Assembly (NCBI RefSeq): GCF_938028735.1
Contig: NZ_CALIMF010000007.1
Coordinates: 1-64,000, forward strand
Source of the DNA: an uncultured Thermanaerothrix sp.
GTDB lineage: Bacteria; Chloroflexota; Anaerolineae; Anaerolineales; Anaerolineaceae
Length of the DNA stretch: 64,000 nucleotides
Direction: 5' to 3'
How positions within the stretch are numbered: position 1 is the stretch's first letter; every line of letters starts with the position of its first letter. Made by a program: the position numbers and the translations under genes. The notes under the pieces were generated by a model. It saw only the letters and a list, made by a program, of their open reading frames with translations. It did not search any database and had not been told where the DNA came from. This document shows, in pieces, positions 1-10,230 of this stretch.

Positions 1-737
1 GCCTGTTCCACAATGATATTCAGGAGGGTGGTCGTTTCCGGATTACCAATGATGGCCACATCAATGGCGCGTAAGGCGGCCATTTGGCGCAGTTTCTCGT
101 TGACATATAGCTCGGCTTCTTGACGTTCGGTGATGTCGGAAAACATCACCAGAATCGCCGGCTGCGCTTCCCAGGTGATACGTTCGGCATGTAGGAGTAG
201 CCAGCGTGTGGCACCATGTGCCGTGATCGCCCGCAAGGTATAGCGTGGGGGTGGGTTCTCACCACGCAGGCGGGCGGCGTAGCGTGCCATGACCTGGTCA
301 CGATCTTCGGGATGAACCAGGGCGGCGACAGGAATACCTTCCAGGGTGACCAGAGGTTGGCCCAGGATTTCGGCTGCCATGGGGTTGGCAAAGGCAATGC
401 GCCCCTCCTGGCCGGCAATAACCAGAATGCCCTCCGTGGCGTTTTCTACCAAGGTGCGGTAGCGGGCCTCACTCATGCGTAGCGCAGTGGTACGCTGACG
501 CAGGCGATGCTGCAGACCAAGTAGGGTGATGAGACTGATCACTAAAAGTGCGGCCAGCAAACTGGCCATGTAGATGTAAGGTTTTAGGGTTTCCCAATTG
601 GGGAGGAGCAGCCCAAATCCTGGGTAACCATGCAAATGCTTCAGAGAGAACGCTGTTACACTTTCTTCTAGAAATAGGAAACTCACCAGCAGATTTGTGC
701 TGTGTAATGAGGCTGTAAAAAGGGAGAGGTTTTCCAT
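1..737 (-). CDS. PAS-domain membrane sensor protein, partial (C-terminus beyond window start)
   Basis: Manual reverse translation from ATG at 737: MENLSLFTASLHSTNLLVSF...YIYMASLLAALLVISLITLLGLQHRLRQRTTALRMSEARYRTLVENATEGILVIAGQEGRIAFANPMAAEILG...ILVMFSDITERQEAELYVNEKLRQMAALRAIDVAIIG. Signature of TM + PAS; absent from ORF track because it has no stop in the window. Confidence 0.85.
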   Translation of the reverse strand, partial: MENLSLFTASLHSTNLLVSFLFLEESVTAFSLKHLHGYPGFGLLLPNWETLKPYIYMASLLAALLVISLITLLGLQHRLRQRTTALRMSEARYRTLVENATEGILVIAGQEGRIAFANPMAAEILGQPLVTLEGIPVAALVHPEDRDQVMARYAARLRGENPPPRYTLRAITAHGATRWLLLHAERITWEAQPAILVMFSDITERQEAELYVNEKLRQMAALRAIDVAIIGNPETTTLLNIIVEQ

Positions 738-947
738 CCAGTAACTCGTCGTCACTGCCGGGTCTGGTGTGTAGCCGCAAGGGTGTGATTATACCCCCTT
801 TGTCTAAATTTGAATCGGAGTTTCGAACTTGCCACGCCCGCTTAAACGGCTGCTTGTCAAGCTCTTATTCCATAAATAAAATAACGTTCTTATTCTATCC
901 CAATATCCTTCAGAGGCTCTCTGGCGAGGGTATGTTAAAATGTAAAT

Positions 948-2345
948 ATGGACCTGTTCGAACATGCGATGGAGCAGGAAATGACCACGGAAGCGCCTTT
1001 GGCAATGCGCATGCGCCCGCGCACTCTAGATGAAATTGTAGGACAAGATCACATCATCGGGCCAGGCCGTCTGTTACGCCGCGCCATTGAAGCAGACCAC
1101 CTGATGACCTCTATTATTCTGTATGGACCGCCAGGAAGCGGTAAGACCACTCTGGCCCAAGTCATCGCCCGACATACTAAAGCCCATTTTGAGCGCATCT
1201 CGGCCGTGCTAGCGGGAGTGGCAGATCTGCGGCGGATCATCGAAGAGGCCACTGAACGGCGCAAACTCTATCGTCAACGCACCATCCTTTTTGTTGACGA
1301 GGTGCATCGCTGGAACAAGGCCCAGCAGGACGCCTTACTTCCTCATGTGGAAAGTGGTTTGATTACCTTGATTGGTGCAACCACTCAGAATCCTTATTTT
1401 GATGTGATTCCGGCACTGGTTTCGCGCTCGCGCATTTTTGAACTGCGTCCGTTGAGCGAGGCTGACCTAAATGAAGTACTGGAACGTGCGTTGAGCGATC
1501 CGGAGCGCGGATATGGGAAACGCGCTATTGTGATCGAGCCGGAAGCGCGCGCATTGTGGTTGCGCACAGCAGGGGGTGATGCGCGTAACCTGCTCAACGC
1601 GTTGGAATTAGCCGTTGAAACAACCCCCGCCGATGCAGAGGGAGTGATTCACATTACTCGTGAGATCGCCGAGGAGGCTATTCAACAGCGTGCCGTTCAT
1701 TACGGGCGTGAAGGGGATGCCCACTACGATACTATTTCCGCCTTTATTAAATCGGTACGCGGCTCTGATCCAGATGCGGCGCTCTACTGGTTGGCAACCA
1801 TGATTGTTGCCGGTGAGGATCCACGTTTTATCCTGCGGCGTTTAATCATCCTGGCTGGTGAAGATATTGGCCTGGCCGATCCACGGGGCTTGCTGGTAGC
1901 CGTGGCAGCCGCCTATGCCTTTGAATATATTGGAATGCCGGAGGGCATTTACCCAATTGTTGAAGCCACGCTTTACCTGGCGACTGCGCCGAAATCTAAC
2001 ACCGCAACTACCTTTTTCGAAGTACAGCGTCTCATTGAAGAAGAGGGCCCCGGAGCCGTGCCACGCCATCTAATGGATAGCAGTCGCGATGCCAAAGGGT
2101 TTGGACATGGGCAGGGGTACCAGTATCCCCATGGTTTCCCCGGACATTTTGTCCCTCAACAGTATCTGCCTGATCACTTGTTAGGTCGAATTTTTTACCG
2201 TCCTTCTGATCAAGGGTACGAAGCGGAAATAGCCACCCGCCTGGCGCAATGGCGGGCGGCCCAGGTTGCGGCCGTTCAATCCCATTCAGCTCCCACGGAC
2301 ACGGATGCCCAGGATTCTGCTATTGATTCGTCACGCCGAAAATGA
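948..2345 (+). CDS. rarA: Replication-associated recombination protein A (AAA+ ATPase, RarA/MgsA)
   Basis: MRPRTLDEIVGQDHIIGPGRLLRRAI, Walker A GPPGSGKTT, Walker B ILFVDEVHRWNKAQQD, C-terminal GEDIGLADPR; typical RarA length and motifs. Confidence 0.95.
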   Translation: MDLFEHAMEQEMTTEAPLAMRMRPRTLDEIVGQDHIIGPGRLLRRAIEADHLMTSIILYGPPGSGKTTLAQVIARHTKAHFERISAVLAGVADLRRIIEEATERRKLYRQRTILFVDEVHRWNKAQQDALLPHVESGLITLIGATTQNPYFDVIPALVSRSRIFELRPLSEADLNEVLERALSDPERGYGKRAIVIEPEARALWLRTAGGDARNLLNALELAVETTPADAEGVIHITREIAEEAIQQRAVHYGREGDAHYDTISAFIKSVRGSDPDAALYWLATMIVAGEDPRFILRRLIILAGEDIGLADPRGLLVAVAAAYAFEYIGMPEGIYPIVEATLYLATAPKSNTATTFFEVQRLIEEEGPGAVPRHLMDSSRDAKGFGHGQGYQYPHGFPGHFVPQQYLPDHLLGRIFYRPSDQGYEAEIATRLAQWRAAQVAAVQSHSAPTDTDAQDSAIDSSRRK

Positions 2346-2949
2346 TGTGATGCACCGTCGCCTTGCAGGTCGGTTGCCGGGTGTGCACTTAAATCGCCGC
2401 GGGCAGCAGCAGGCGCTGGCTGTGGCTCGAATGCTGCTAGGAGCCCCGGTGCAAGCGCTTTATAGCAGTCCTTTAGAACGTGCTTTGGAAACCGCTGAGC
2501 CTTTGGCCCGTGCTTTGGGCTTGCAGATTGAAGTGCGTCCAGGATTAAACGAAGTGGATTTTGGACGCTGGCAGGGGCGTTCCTATAAGCAGTTGCAACG
2601 CACCCGGTTGTGGAAACTCCTGCAAGCGGAACCCGCGCAGGTGCATTTTCCGGGTGGGGAATCGTTGGTGGAGGCACAACAACGTGTGGTGAATGAACTA
2701 GAGAGTCTGGCGATGGAGGGAGCGGTGGCTTGTGTCACCCACGCCGATGTGATTCGCCTGGCTCTGCTCCATTATCTCAATATGTCCCTCAACGATCTGC
2801 ACCGATTGGTCATTGCGCCAGCATCCCTTTCCACAATTGTTTTAGGGGAAAGACCACAAGTGATTACTATCAATCGAACCGCTGAGTTTGAGTGGCCAGT
2901 AATGCCGGCTCAGGCCGTTTCTCCTGGCAATCCTTCCGCCCGACCCTGA
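2305..2949 (+). CDS. Histidine phosphatase (phosphoglycerate mutase-like) family protein
   Basis: MPRILLLIRHAENDVMHRRLAGRLPGVHLNRRGQQQA (RH motif), YSSPLERALETAEPLA, VTHADVIR. Start ATG 2305 is internal to the track ORF beginning 2266. Confidence 0.88.
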   Translation: MPRILLLIRHAENDVMHRRLAGRLPGVHLNRRGQQQALAVARMLLGAPVQALYSSPLERALETAEPLARALGLQIEVRPGLNEVDFGRWQGRSYKQLQRTRLWKLLQAEPAQVHFPGGESLVEAQQRVVNELESLAMEGAVACVTHADVIRLALLHYLNMSLNDLHRLVIAPASLSTIVLGERPQVITINRTAEFEWPVMPAQAVSPGNPSARP

Positions 2950-3362
2950 TGCACTTGGGCAATTTGCGCTAGGAGTTGCTCGGCGCGCGCTACTCCGCGG
3001 TTGACAAAGTGTGGATGCCCCTTGGCGTCTAGAATAAAAGTGGTGGGAATGCTAAAAACGCCCCACTGATTTGCCAATTGAGGATATTCGTAGGCGTTAA
3101 TCTCGATGATTTGGAGAGCCTCTCCCAAGCGTTCGCGCACGCGTTGTAGTGCCGGGCGTTGCAATGTCTTGCAAGGTACACACTCCGGTGTGGTGAAATA
3201 AAGGATGGCAGGTCGCCCAGGACGGAAACCCGGAGGTGAGGTTTGGCTACGCCCGGCGCGCCACAATAACCAGCGGTTGATCAGGGCAAATGCCATTCCT
3301 CCTGCTCCCAGGATGAGCAACGCCCAAAGCAAACGGGTCAGAATCTCGGTCTCGGGGGTCAT
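2910..3362 (-). CDS. Membrane-anchored thioredoxin-fold protein
   Basis: MTPETEILTRLLWALLILGAGGMAFALINRW (TM) then ILYFTTPECVPCKTLQRPALQRV (CxxC) and SIPTTFILD. Track ORF starts too early at 3530; ATG 3362 overlaps the stop of the upstream gene. Confidence 0.85.
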   Translation of the reverse strand: MTPETEILTRLLWALLILGAGGMAFALINRWLLWRAGRSQTSPPGFRPGRPAILYFTTPECVPCKTLQRPALQRVRERLGEALQIIEINAYEYPQLANQWGVFSIPTTFILDAKGHPHFVNRGVARAEQLLAQIAQVHQGRAEGLPGETA

Positions 3363-3844
3363 AAGGCCTGTCGTGGGGGACGAAAGCCGGGGCGCGTGCC
3401 CGGAGGCGGGGCCTGATGGAAGCCAGGTACGCCTAGCCGATTGAGGAGATAGTAGAGGGCACAGCCCGCGCAGAAGCCAAGGAATAGGTTGAGCGCAGCC
3501 AAACCGACCACCAGCCAGGCCAAAACCCACCCCAGCGTAGGGGCGCCGAACAGGAGGGCCAGGGTAGCAGCGGCGACCACAGCGCCGCCAAATCCCTGGG
3601 CAAACCGGTGCGGTGCGGGGTTGTCTTGCAAGATTTCGGGCTTAAGCCAGCCCAGGGGCTTGAGAACCCCATGGTACAACCAGCCAAAACCAGGACGCCC
3701 AACTAAGGTACCCCCAAGCATGAAAATAGCCACAACTCCGACCAGGAGAGGCTGGTTAAGCACAAAACCCAGAACCAATAGCAAAATGATGATGGCCTGG
3801 TTGGTACGTAAAGCAGTGTGGTCAATAGGTTTCAGGGTGGACAT
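3359..3844 (-). CDS. DUF4395-family membrane protein
   Basis: MSTLKPIDHTALRTNQAIIILLLVLGFVLNQP...RFAQGFGGAVVAAATLALLFG...LNLFLGFCAGCALYYLL; DUF4395-like pattern with conserved FCxGC; coupled by 4-nt overlap to the thioredoxin gene. Confidence 0.8.
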   Translation of the reverse strand: MSTLKPIDHTALRTNQAIIILLLVLGFVLNQPLLVGVVAIFMLGGTLVGRPGFGWLYHGVLKPLGWLKPEILQDNPAPHRFAQGFGGAVVAAATLALLFGAPTLGWVLAWLVVGLAALNLFLGFCAGCALYYLLNRLGVPGFHQAPPPGTRPGFRPPRQAL

Positions 3845-3871
3845 GGTGAAACACCTCCAGCAAGAAAATCA

Positions 3872-3954
3872 AGCAAGCGGTTGCTTTTATTAGGTGGTTA
3901 GCAACCGCTTGCAGGACGACACGTGAAAATCCGAACTTTATGCCAGCGGTTGCT
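3872..3954. promoter_or_regulatory. Three copies of a 14-bp dyad operator (AGCAAnCGnTTGCT)
   Basis: 3872-3885 AGCAAGCGGTTGCT, 3900-3913 AGCAACCGCTTGCA, 3941-3954 TGCCAGCGGTTGCT; central CG dyad upstream of the DUF4395/thioredoxin pair. Confidence 0.7.
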
Positions 3955-4081
3955 ACCTCCGCGGCTTACACAAATATATATTTTTCATCTGCTTCTGGAA
4001 ATTCTTCATGACAAATATTATAAAATATGTCGCCATATACGCAAGAGTGATTTGTGAACGCTTGGGCGCGGAAGGCCGACC

Positions 4082-4110
4082 TTGACCGATCGGGGGGGGT
4101 GTTTTATAAT
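4082..4110 (+). promoter_or_regulatory. Sigma70-type promoter of polysaccharide cluster with 8-G spacer tract
   Basis: -35 TTGACC (4082-4087), 17-nt spacer GATCGGGGGGGGTGTTT, -10 TATAAT (4105-4110), start codon about 22-28 nt downstream. Confidence 0.75.
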
Positions 4111-4137
4111 TCAATCACTGAATATTAGCAGGTGTTT

Positions 4138-5584
<1,447 letters not shown>

Positions 5585-5598
5585 AACAGGGTGAGTCT

Positions 5599-6438
5599 AT
5601 GGCATTACGTGAACAAACTGCGGTCACTATCATTCGACCCTCGCGGGGTTGGGCAGCGCTTGACCTGCGCGATGTGTGGCTTTATCGCGAATTAGTCTAC
5701 TTTCTCACCTGGCGCGACCTGAAAGTTCGCTACAAGCAGACCCTCCTGGGTGCTGCATGGGCTGTCTTGCAACCCTTTCTGACCATGGTGGTCTTTACCA
5801 TTTTCTTTGGTAATTTTGCCAAAGTCTCTTCTGAGGGTTTGCCTTATCCCGTTTTTTCCTATACGGCTTTGCTTCCTTGGGGGCTGTTTGCGAAGGCGCT
5901 CAATGACGCCAGCCGCTCACTGGTGGGCAATAGCCACATGCTTACTAAAATTTACTTTCCACGGTTGATTCTCCCTCTGGCGTCGGTGCTCAGTGGTGTG
6001 GTGGACTTTGGAATTGCCTTCCTCTTTCTGCTGGGGATGATGGCTTACTATGGTATTTACCCCACCTGGGGGCTCCTGATTTTACCTGTGCTTCTATTGC
6101 TTGCGCTGATAACGGCGCTGGGGGTGGGGTTGTGGCTCTCAGCTTTGAATGTCCTCTATCGGGATGTGGGGTATGCTTTGCCTTTCTTGACCCAGTTGTG
6201 GATGTTCGTCTCACCGATCATTTACTCTATCAACACGGTTCCTGAACAATGGCGGTTGGTTTATGCGCTCAATCCCATGACGGGTGTAGTACAGGGTTTT
6301 CGTTGGGCGCTCTTGGGTAGCCAAACCGAGCAATTGGGGTTGATTATTGCCATCTCCAGCGGTATGGCGCTGATCATCCTGATCAGTGGACTGTTCTATT
6401 TTCGGCGCATGGAACGCCTGTTTGCAGATCGTGTCTAA
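5599..6438 (+). CDS. ABC-2 type polysaccharide export permease (Wzm-like)
   Basis: LVYFLTWRDLKVRYKQTLLGAAWAVLQPFLTMVVFTIFFG...LNVLYRDVGYALPFLTQLWMFVSPIIY; precedes Wzt-like ATPase. Confidence 0.92.
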   Translation: MALREQTAVTIIRPSRGWAALDLRDVWLYRELVYFLTWRDLKVRYKQTLLGAAWAVLQPFLTMVVFTIFFGNFAKVSSEGLPYPVFSYTALLPWGLFAKALNDASRSLVGNSHMLTKIYFPRLILPLASVLSGVVDFGIAFLFLLGMMAYYGIYPTWGLLILPVLLLLALITALGVGLWLSALNVLYRDVGYALPFLTQLWMFVSPIIYSINTVPEQWRLVYALNPMTGVVQGFRWALLGSQTEQLGLIIAISSGMALIILISGLFYFRRMERLFADRV

Positions 6439-6459
6439 TTTGTTGGCGGAAAAATCTGT

Positions 6460-7716
6460 ATGAGTCGTTATGCTATTCAAGTCCGAGATCTGGGTAAGCA
6501 ATATCGTATTGGGACGATTGTGACCCGCTATCCCACGCTACGAGAGGCCATGGTAGATCGGGTACAGTCCCTCTTCCGCCGCAACCATCATCCGACTGAA
6601 ACTATCTGGGCGTTGCGACATGTTTCCTTTGAGGTAGAGCATGGGAAGGTGCTAGGAGTGATTGGGCGTAATGGGGCGGGAAAGAGCACCTTACTCAAAA
6701 TATTGTCCCGGGTTACCGAACCCACTGAAGGGGAGGCTGAAATCCACGGTCGTGTGGGTTCGTTGCTGGAGGTGGGTACGGGTTTCCACCCCGAGTTGAC
6801 TGGGCGCGAGAATATCTACCTCAATGGGGCCATCTTGGGAATGAAACGGACGGAAATTGATCGTAAATTCGATGAGATTGTGGCTTTTGCCGAGGTGGAG
6901 CCCTTCATTGACACGCCAGTAAAACGTTATTCCAGTGGGATGTACTTACGCCTAGCGTTTGCCGTGGCGGCGCACCTTGAGCCTGAGATTCTGGTGGTGG
7001 ATGAAGTGCTGGCAGTAGGGGATGCCGAGTTTCAGCGTAAATGCCTGGGCAAGATGGGAGAGGTGGCGCGTGAAGGACGTACTGTGCTATTTGTTAGTCA
7101 TAATATGTCTGCTATTCTACGTTTGACTGAAGAGACCTTGGTGCTGGATAAGGGGCGCCTGGTCATGCGTGCCCCGACCCCAGAGGCGGTAGATTTCTAT
7201 CTTTCCCAGGGATTTTCACAAACTGGAGAGCGCATCTGGCATCCAGACGAGGTTCCTGCCGCGGCGGCTCCCTTCCGCCCGATTGCTCTGCGCATCCGCA
7301 ATGCGCAAGGGCAGGTTGTGGATACTATTCGTTCGGTGGAGCCCAGCACTATTGAAATTGAATACGAGTTAAGTGCACCTATCCCCGGCTTGCGAGTGGG
7401 CCTTTATTTGATGAGCACGCGCGGCGAGTATGTTTTCACCTCGTTCGATACCGACGATCCGGAGCACTTTGAACAGTTTGCGGTACGCCCAGCCGGGCGC
7501 TACATCAGCCGGTGTTTGCTGCCGGCAAACCTTTTGAATGAGGGGCGCTTTGTGGTGGGAGTGAACGCCAGCGCCTATCGGGTACGGCGTTATTTCCAGG
7601 ATGAGCAGGCATTGACCTTTACGGTGGACGCTACTGGTGCGCCGGGCACGCAGTGGCCCGAGCCGCGCTTAGGTGCCGTGCGTCCCCGTTTGGAATGGCA
7701 AGTTGAGGTTGCTTGA
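6460..7716 (+). CDS. ABC transporter ATP-binding protein, Wzt-like with C-terminal carbohydrate-binding domain
   Basis: VIGRNGAGKSTLLKILSRVTEPTEGEAEIHGRVGSLLEVGTGFHPELTGRENIYLNGAILGM, YSSGMYLRLAFAVAAH, VDEVLAVGDAEFQRK; about 150-aa Wzt_C-like tail. Confidence 0.92.
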   Translation: MSRYAIQVRDLGKQYRIGTIVTRYPTLREAMVDRVQSLFRRNHHPTETIWALRHVSFEVEHGKVLGVIGRNGAGKSTLLKILSRVTEPTEGEAEIHGRVGSLLEVGTGFHPELTGRENIYLNGAILGMKRTEIDRKFDEIVAFAEVEPFIDTPVKRYSSGMYLRLAFAVAAHLEPEILVVDEVLAVGDAEFQRKCLGKMGEVAREGRTVLFVSHNMSAILRLTEETLVLDKGRLVMRAPTPEAVDFYLSQGFSQTGERIWHPDEVPAAAAPFRPIALRIRNAQGQVVDTIRSVEPSTIEIEYELSAPIPGLRVGLYLMSTRGEYVFTSFDTDDPEHFEQFAVRPAGRYISRCLLPANLLNEGRFVVGVNASAYRVRRYFQDEQALTFTVDATGAPGTQWPEPRLGAVRPRLEWQVEVA

Positions 7717-7717
7717 G

Positions 7718-9364
7718 ATGAAAACCAATGGCAAAGAACTCTTAAAAGAGGTGTTAGGGAGTCTGCCTTTTGCGGCAGAGTTGTACTGGATGGTGCGTCA
7801 AGGGGGCAATAAACCGATCCAGAGTCGTTTCGTGCTGCGCAACTTGCAGAATGCCTTGCCCCAAATGGTGGCACAGGCCCAGGCGCTACGCGAAAAGGCG
7901 TCCCGCGGGCGTGAGGTCTTCATCTTCGCCACCCTGCATTATTGGATTGAGCACGCGGCGCTCTTGGCCGTTTCGTTGGCCGCACAGGGGCATCGGGTTA
8001 CTTTGGCGTTCTTGCCCTATGGGGACTGGTACACACCGATTAACCGCTTCGACTTGCGCCGCCAGAATGCTTATGCCCGCAAAGTTCTTTCGGATGCAGA
8101 GGGATTGATTAATGTGATCTCCTTTGTGTCGCTGCGCGCGCCTTATACGCACCTCCCCCACGAACTTGAGGAAGCCGTGCGCCAGGTCGCGCTTTTCGAT
8201 ACTCAGTACACCCTGCAGGTCGAGGAGGTGGATCTGGAGAGCGACCTTTACCGCTTGCGCCACTTACGCAATAAGGACGCCGCCCAAGCAGCCCTCGCCT
8301 GGTTGAAGCAGCATCGCCCAGATGTAGCCATCATTCCGAATGGTACGATCCAGGAACTGGGTGTTGTTTACCGGGTTGCGCGCTTTTTGAAGATCCCTAC
8401 TGTGACCTACGAATTCGGTGACCAGCGTCAGCGCATCTGGCTGGCACAGAACGCCGAAGTGATGCGCCAGGAAACGGACGCGTTGTGGCGTGCTCGCAAG
8501 GATGTTCCCTTGACGGATGATGAATTAGAGCGCATGCGCGCGCTCTTAATGGCACGACGTCGCGCCACCCGTTGGGAGAACTTCGCGCGCTTGTGGCAAG
8601 GGGTGCCGGCTCAAGGAGGGATGCAGGCGCGGGCGGCGCTTGGGTTGGATGAGCGTCCAGTGGTCTTACTAGCCACGAACGTTCTGGGGGATAGCCTGAC
8701 GTTAGGGCGTCAGGTCTTCAGCAAAACGATGACAGAATGGATTAGCCGCACGGTGCAATACTTTATCGGCCGTCCGGATGTCCAGTTGGTCATTCGAGTG
8801 CATCCTGGCGAAGTGCTGACGCGGGGACAGTCCATGGCCGATATCATTCACCATCTTTTACCTCGCCTTCCCGAGCACATTCGGCTCATTCGTCCTAAGG
8901 ACCCCGTCAACACTTACGACCTGGTAGAAGTGGCGGATCTGGGCTTGGTTTATACCACCACGGTGGGGCTGGAGATGGCCATGCATGGGTTACCGGTCAT
9001 TGTGGCTGGCCAGACGCACTATCGGCAACGTGGCTTTACCTATGATCCCGATTCTTGGGTGAGTTATTTCAAGTTGCTGGGGCAGATTTTGGAAAACCCA
9101 GTTGCTTACCGCTTGAATCGCGAGCAGATTCAGCGAGCCTGGCAGTATGCTTACCGGTTCTTCTTTGAATATCCGCAGCCCTTTCCCTGGCATCTGGTGC
9201 GTATGTGGGAAGACTACCAGGCACGCCCCTTAGCAAGTGTGTTAGAGGGCGAGGAACACGATCTCTACGCCCCAACTTTCCGCTATTTAGTTGGTGAACC
9301 CATTGAGTGGACTGTCTCGCCCCAGATGGTGGCTTACAACGCGCGTGAGGGTGCCAATGCATGA
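7718..9364 (+). CDS. Capsule polysaccharide biosynthesis-like protein (putative glycosyltransferase)
   Basis: VVLLATNVLGDSLTLGRQVFSKTMTEWISRTVQYF...LVIRVHPGE...NTYDLVEVADLGLVYTTTVGLEMAMHGLPVIVAGQTHYRQRGFTYDPDS; KpsC/capsule_synth-like C-terminal motif. Confidence 0.7.
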   Translation: MKTNGKELLKEVLGSLPFAAELYWMVRQGGNKPIQSRFVLRNLQNALPQMVAQAQALREKASRGREVFIFATLHYWIEHAALLAVSLAAQGHRVTLAFLPYGDWYTPINRFDLRRQNAYARKVLSDAEGLINVISFVSLRAPYTHLPHELEEAVRQVALFDTQYTLQVEEVDLESDLYRLRHLRNKDAAQAALAWLKQHRPDVAIIPNGTIQELGVVYRVARFLKIPTVTYEFGDQRQRIWLAQNAEVMRQETDALWRARKDVPLTDDELERMRALLMARRRATRWENFARLWQGVPAQGGMQARAALGLDERPVVLLATNVLGDSLTLGRQVFSKTMTEWISRTVQYFIGRPDVQLVIRVHPGEVLTRGQSMADIIHHLLPRLPEHIRLIRPKDPVNTYDLVEVADLGLVYTTTVGLEMAMHGLPVIVAGQTHYRQRGFTYDPDSWVSYFKLLGQILENPVAYRLNREQIQRAWQYAYRFFFEYPQPFPWHLVRMWEDYQARPLASVLEGEEHDLYAPTFRYLVGEPIEWTVSPQMVAYNAREGANA

Positions 9365-10230
9365 ACGTGCCTGGCTCGATTAAGCAGCAGGTACAACAAT
9401 TCTATGATCAGGTAGGTTGGCAGCAGGTAGCCGAGGGGGTCTATCAAAACATGCGTTATGAGGACCTGCGTCCGGTTTCAGCTGAGTATCGGCGACGCTG
9501 TCACCTGCGAGTGGGGCGTCATCTAGCGCCGCGAGGGCGCTTTCTGCTGGATGCGGGTTCGGGTCCAGTACAGTATCCAGAGTATCTAACTTATTCTCAG
9601 GGCTATACCTATCGGGTGTGTGCAGATATCTCACTGGTTGCCCTCAAAGAGGCGCGGACACGTTTGGGTGAGCACGGGTTGTACGTGGTGGCGGATGTGG
9701 CCAACCTGCCTTTCCGCGCCGAGGCATTTGAAGGGGCTGTTTCTCTGCATACCTTTCATCACCTTCCCCTAGAGGAGCAGGTGAAGGCTTACCGCGAACT
9801 CTACCGCGTGCTGAAGCCTGGCGCTAGTGGTGTGGTTGTCAATGGGTGGACGGACTCCCCTCTAATGCGCCGTTTTGAGTGGGTAATGCGTTTGGCGGAG
9901 CGCTTGAAAACTCGTTTGCAGCGTTCTTCACCTTCACCCGTTGCTCAACCCTCATCCGCGCAGGAGGGGGCAACACCCGCAGGTACCTATGTGGAAAAAA
10001 TGACCCCCGAATGGCTAAAGGCACATATCGGCATACAGATGCCCCTGGAAATTCGCGTCTGGCGCAGTGTGAGCGTGCGGTTTCTCCGCGCGGTTATTCA
10101 TGAGCGCCTGCTGGGGCGTTTCTGGTTGCGGTTGTTATATGCACTCGAAGAACGCTTTCCGCACTACTTCGGTGAAAAAGGGCAGTACCCCCTCATTATC
10201 TTACGTAAATCGAATAAGGAGTCTGCATGA
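9361..10230 (+). CDS. Class I SAM-dependent methyltransferase
   Basis: LLDAGSGPVQYPEY...VCADISLVALKEARTRL...VVADVANLPFRAEAFEGAVSLHTFHHLPLEEQVKAYRELYRVLKPGASGVV. Confidence 0.88.
   Translation: MNVPGSIKQQVQQFYDQVGWQQVAEGVYQNMRYEDLRPVSAEYRRRCHLRVGRHLAPRGRFLLDAGSGPVQYPEYLTYSQGYTYRVCADISLVALKEARTRLGEHGLYVVADVANLPFRAEAFEGAVSLHTFHHLPLEEQVKAYRELYRVLKPGASGVVVNGWTDSPLMRRFEWVMRLAERLKTRLQRSSPSPVAQPSSAQEGATPAGTYVEKMTPEWLKAHIGIQMPLEIRVWRSVSVRFLRAVIHERLLGRFWLRLLYALEERFPHYFGEKGQYPLIILRKSNKESA

Noticed and set aside
146-418. 90-aa minus-strand ORF listed in the track
   Set aside because: Wrong frame of the partial PAS sensor (1..737), which is the real minus-strand gene here.
3916-3929. ACACGTGAAA resembles half of a parS site (TGTTTCACGTGAAACA)
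   Set aside because: Only one arm matches; no full 16-bp parS seen, including near parAB.
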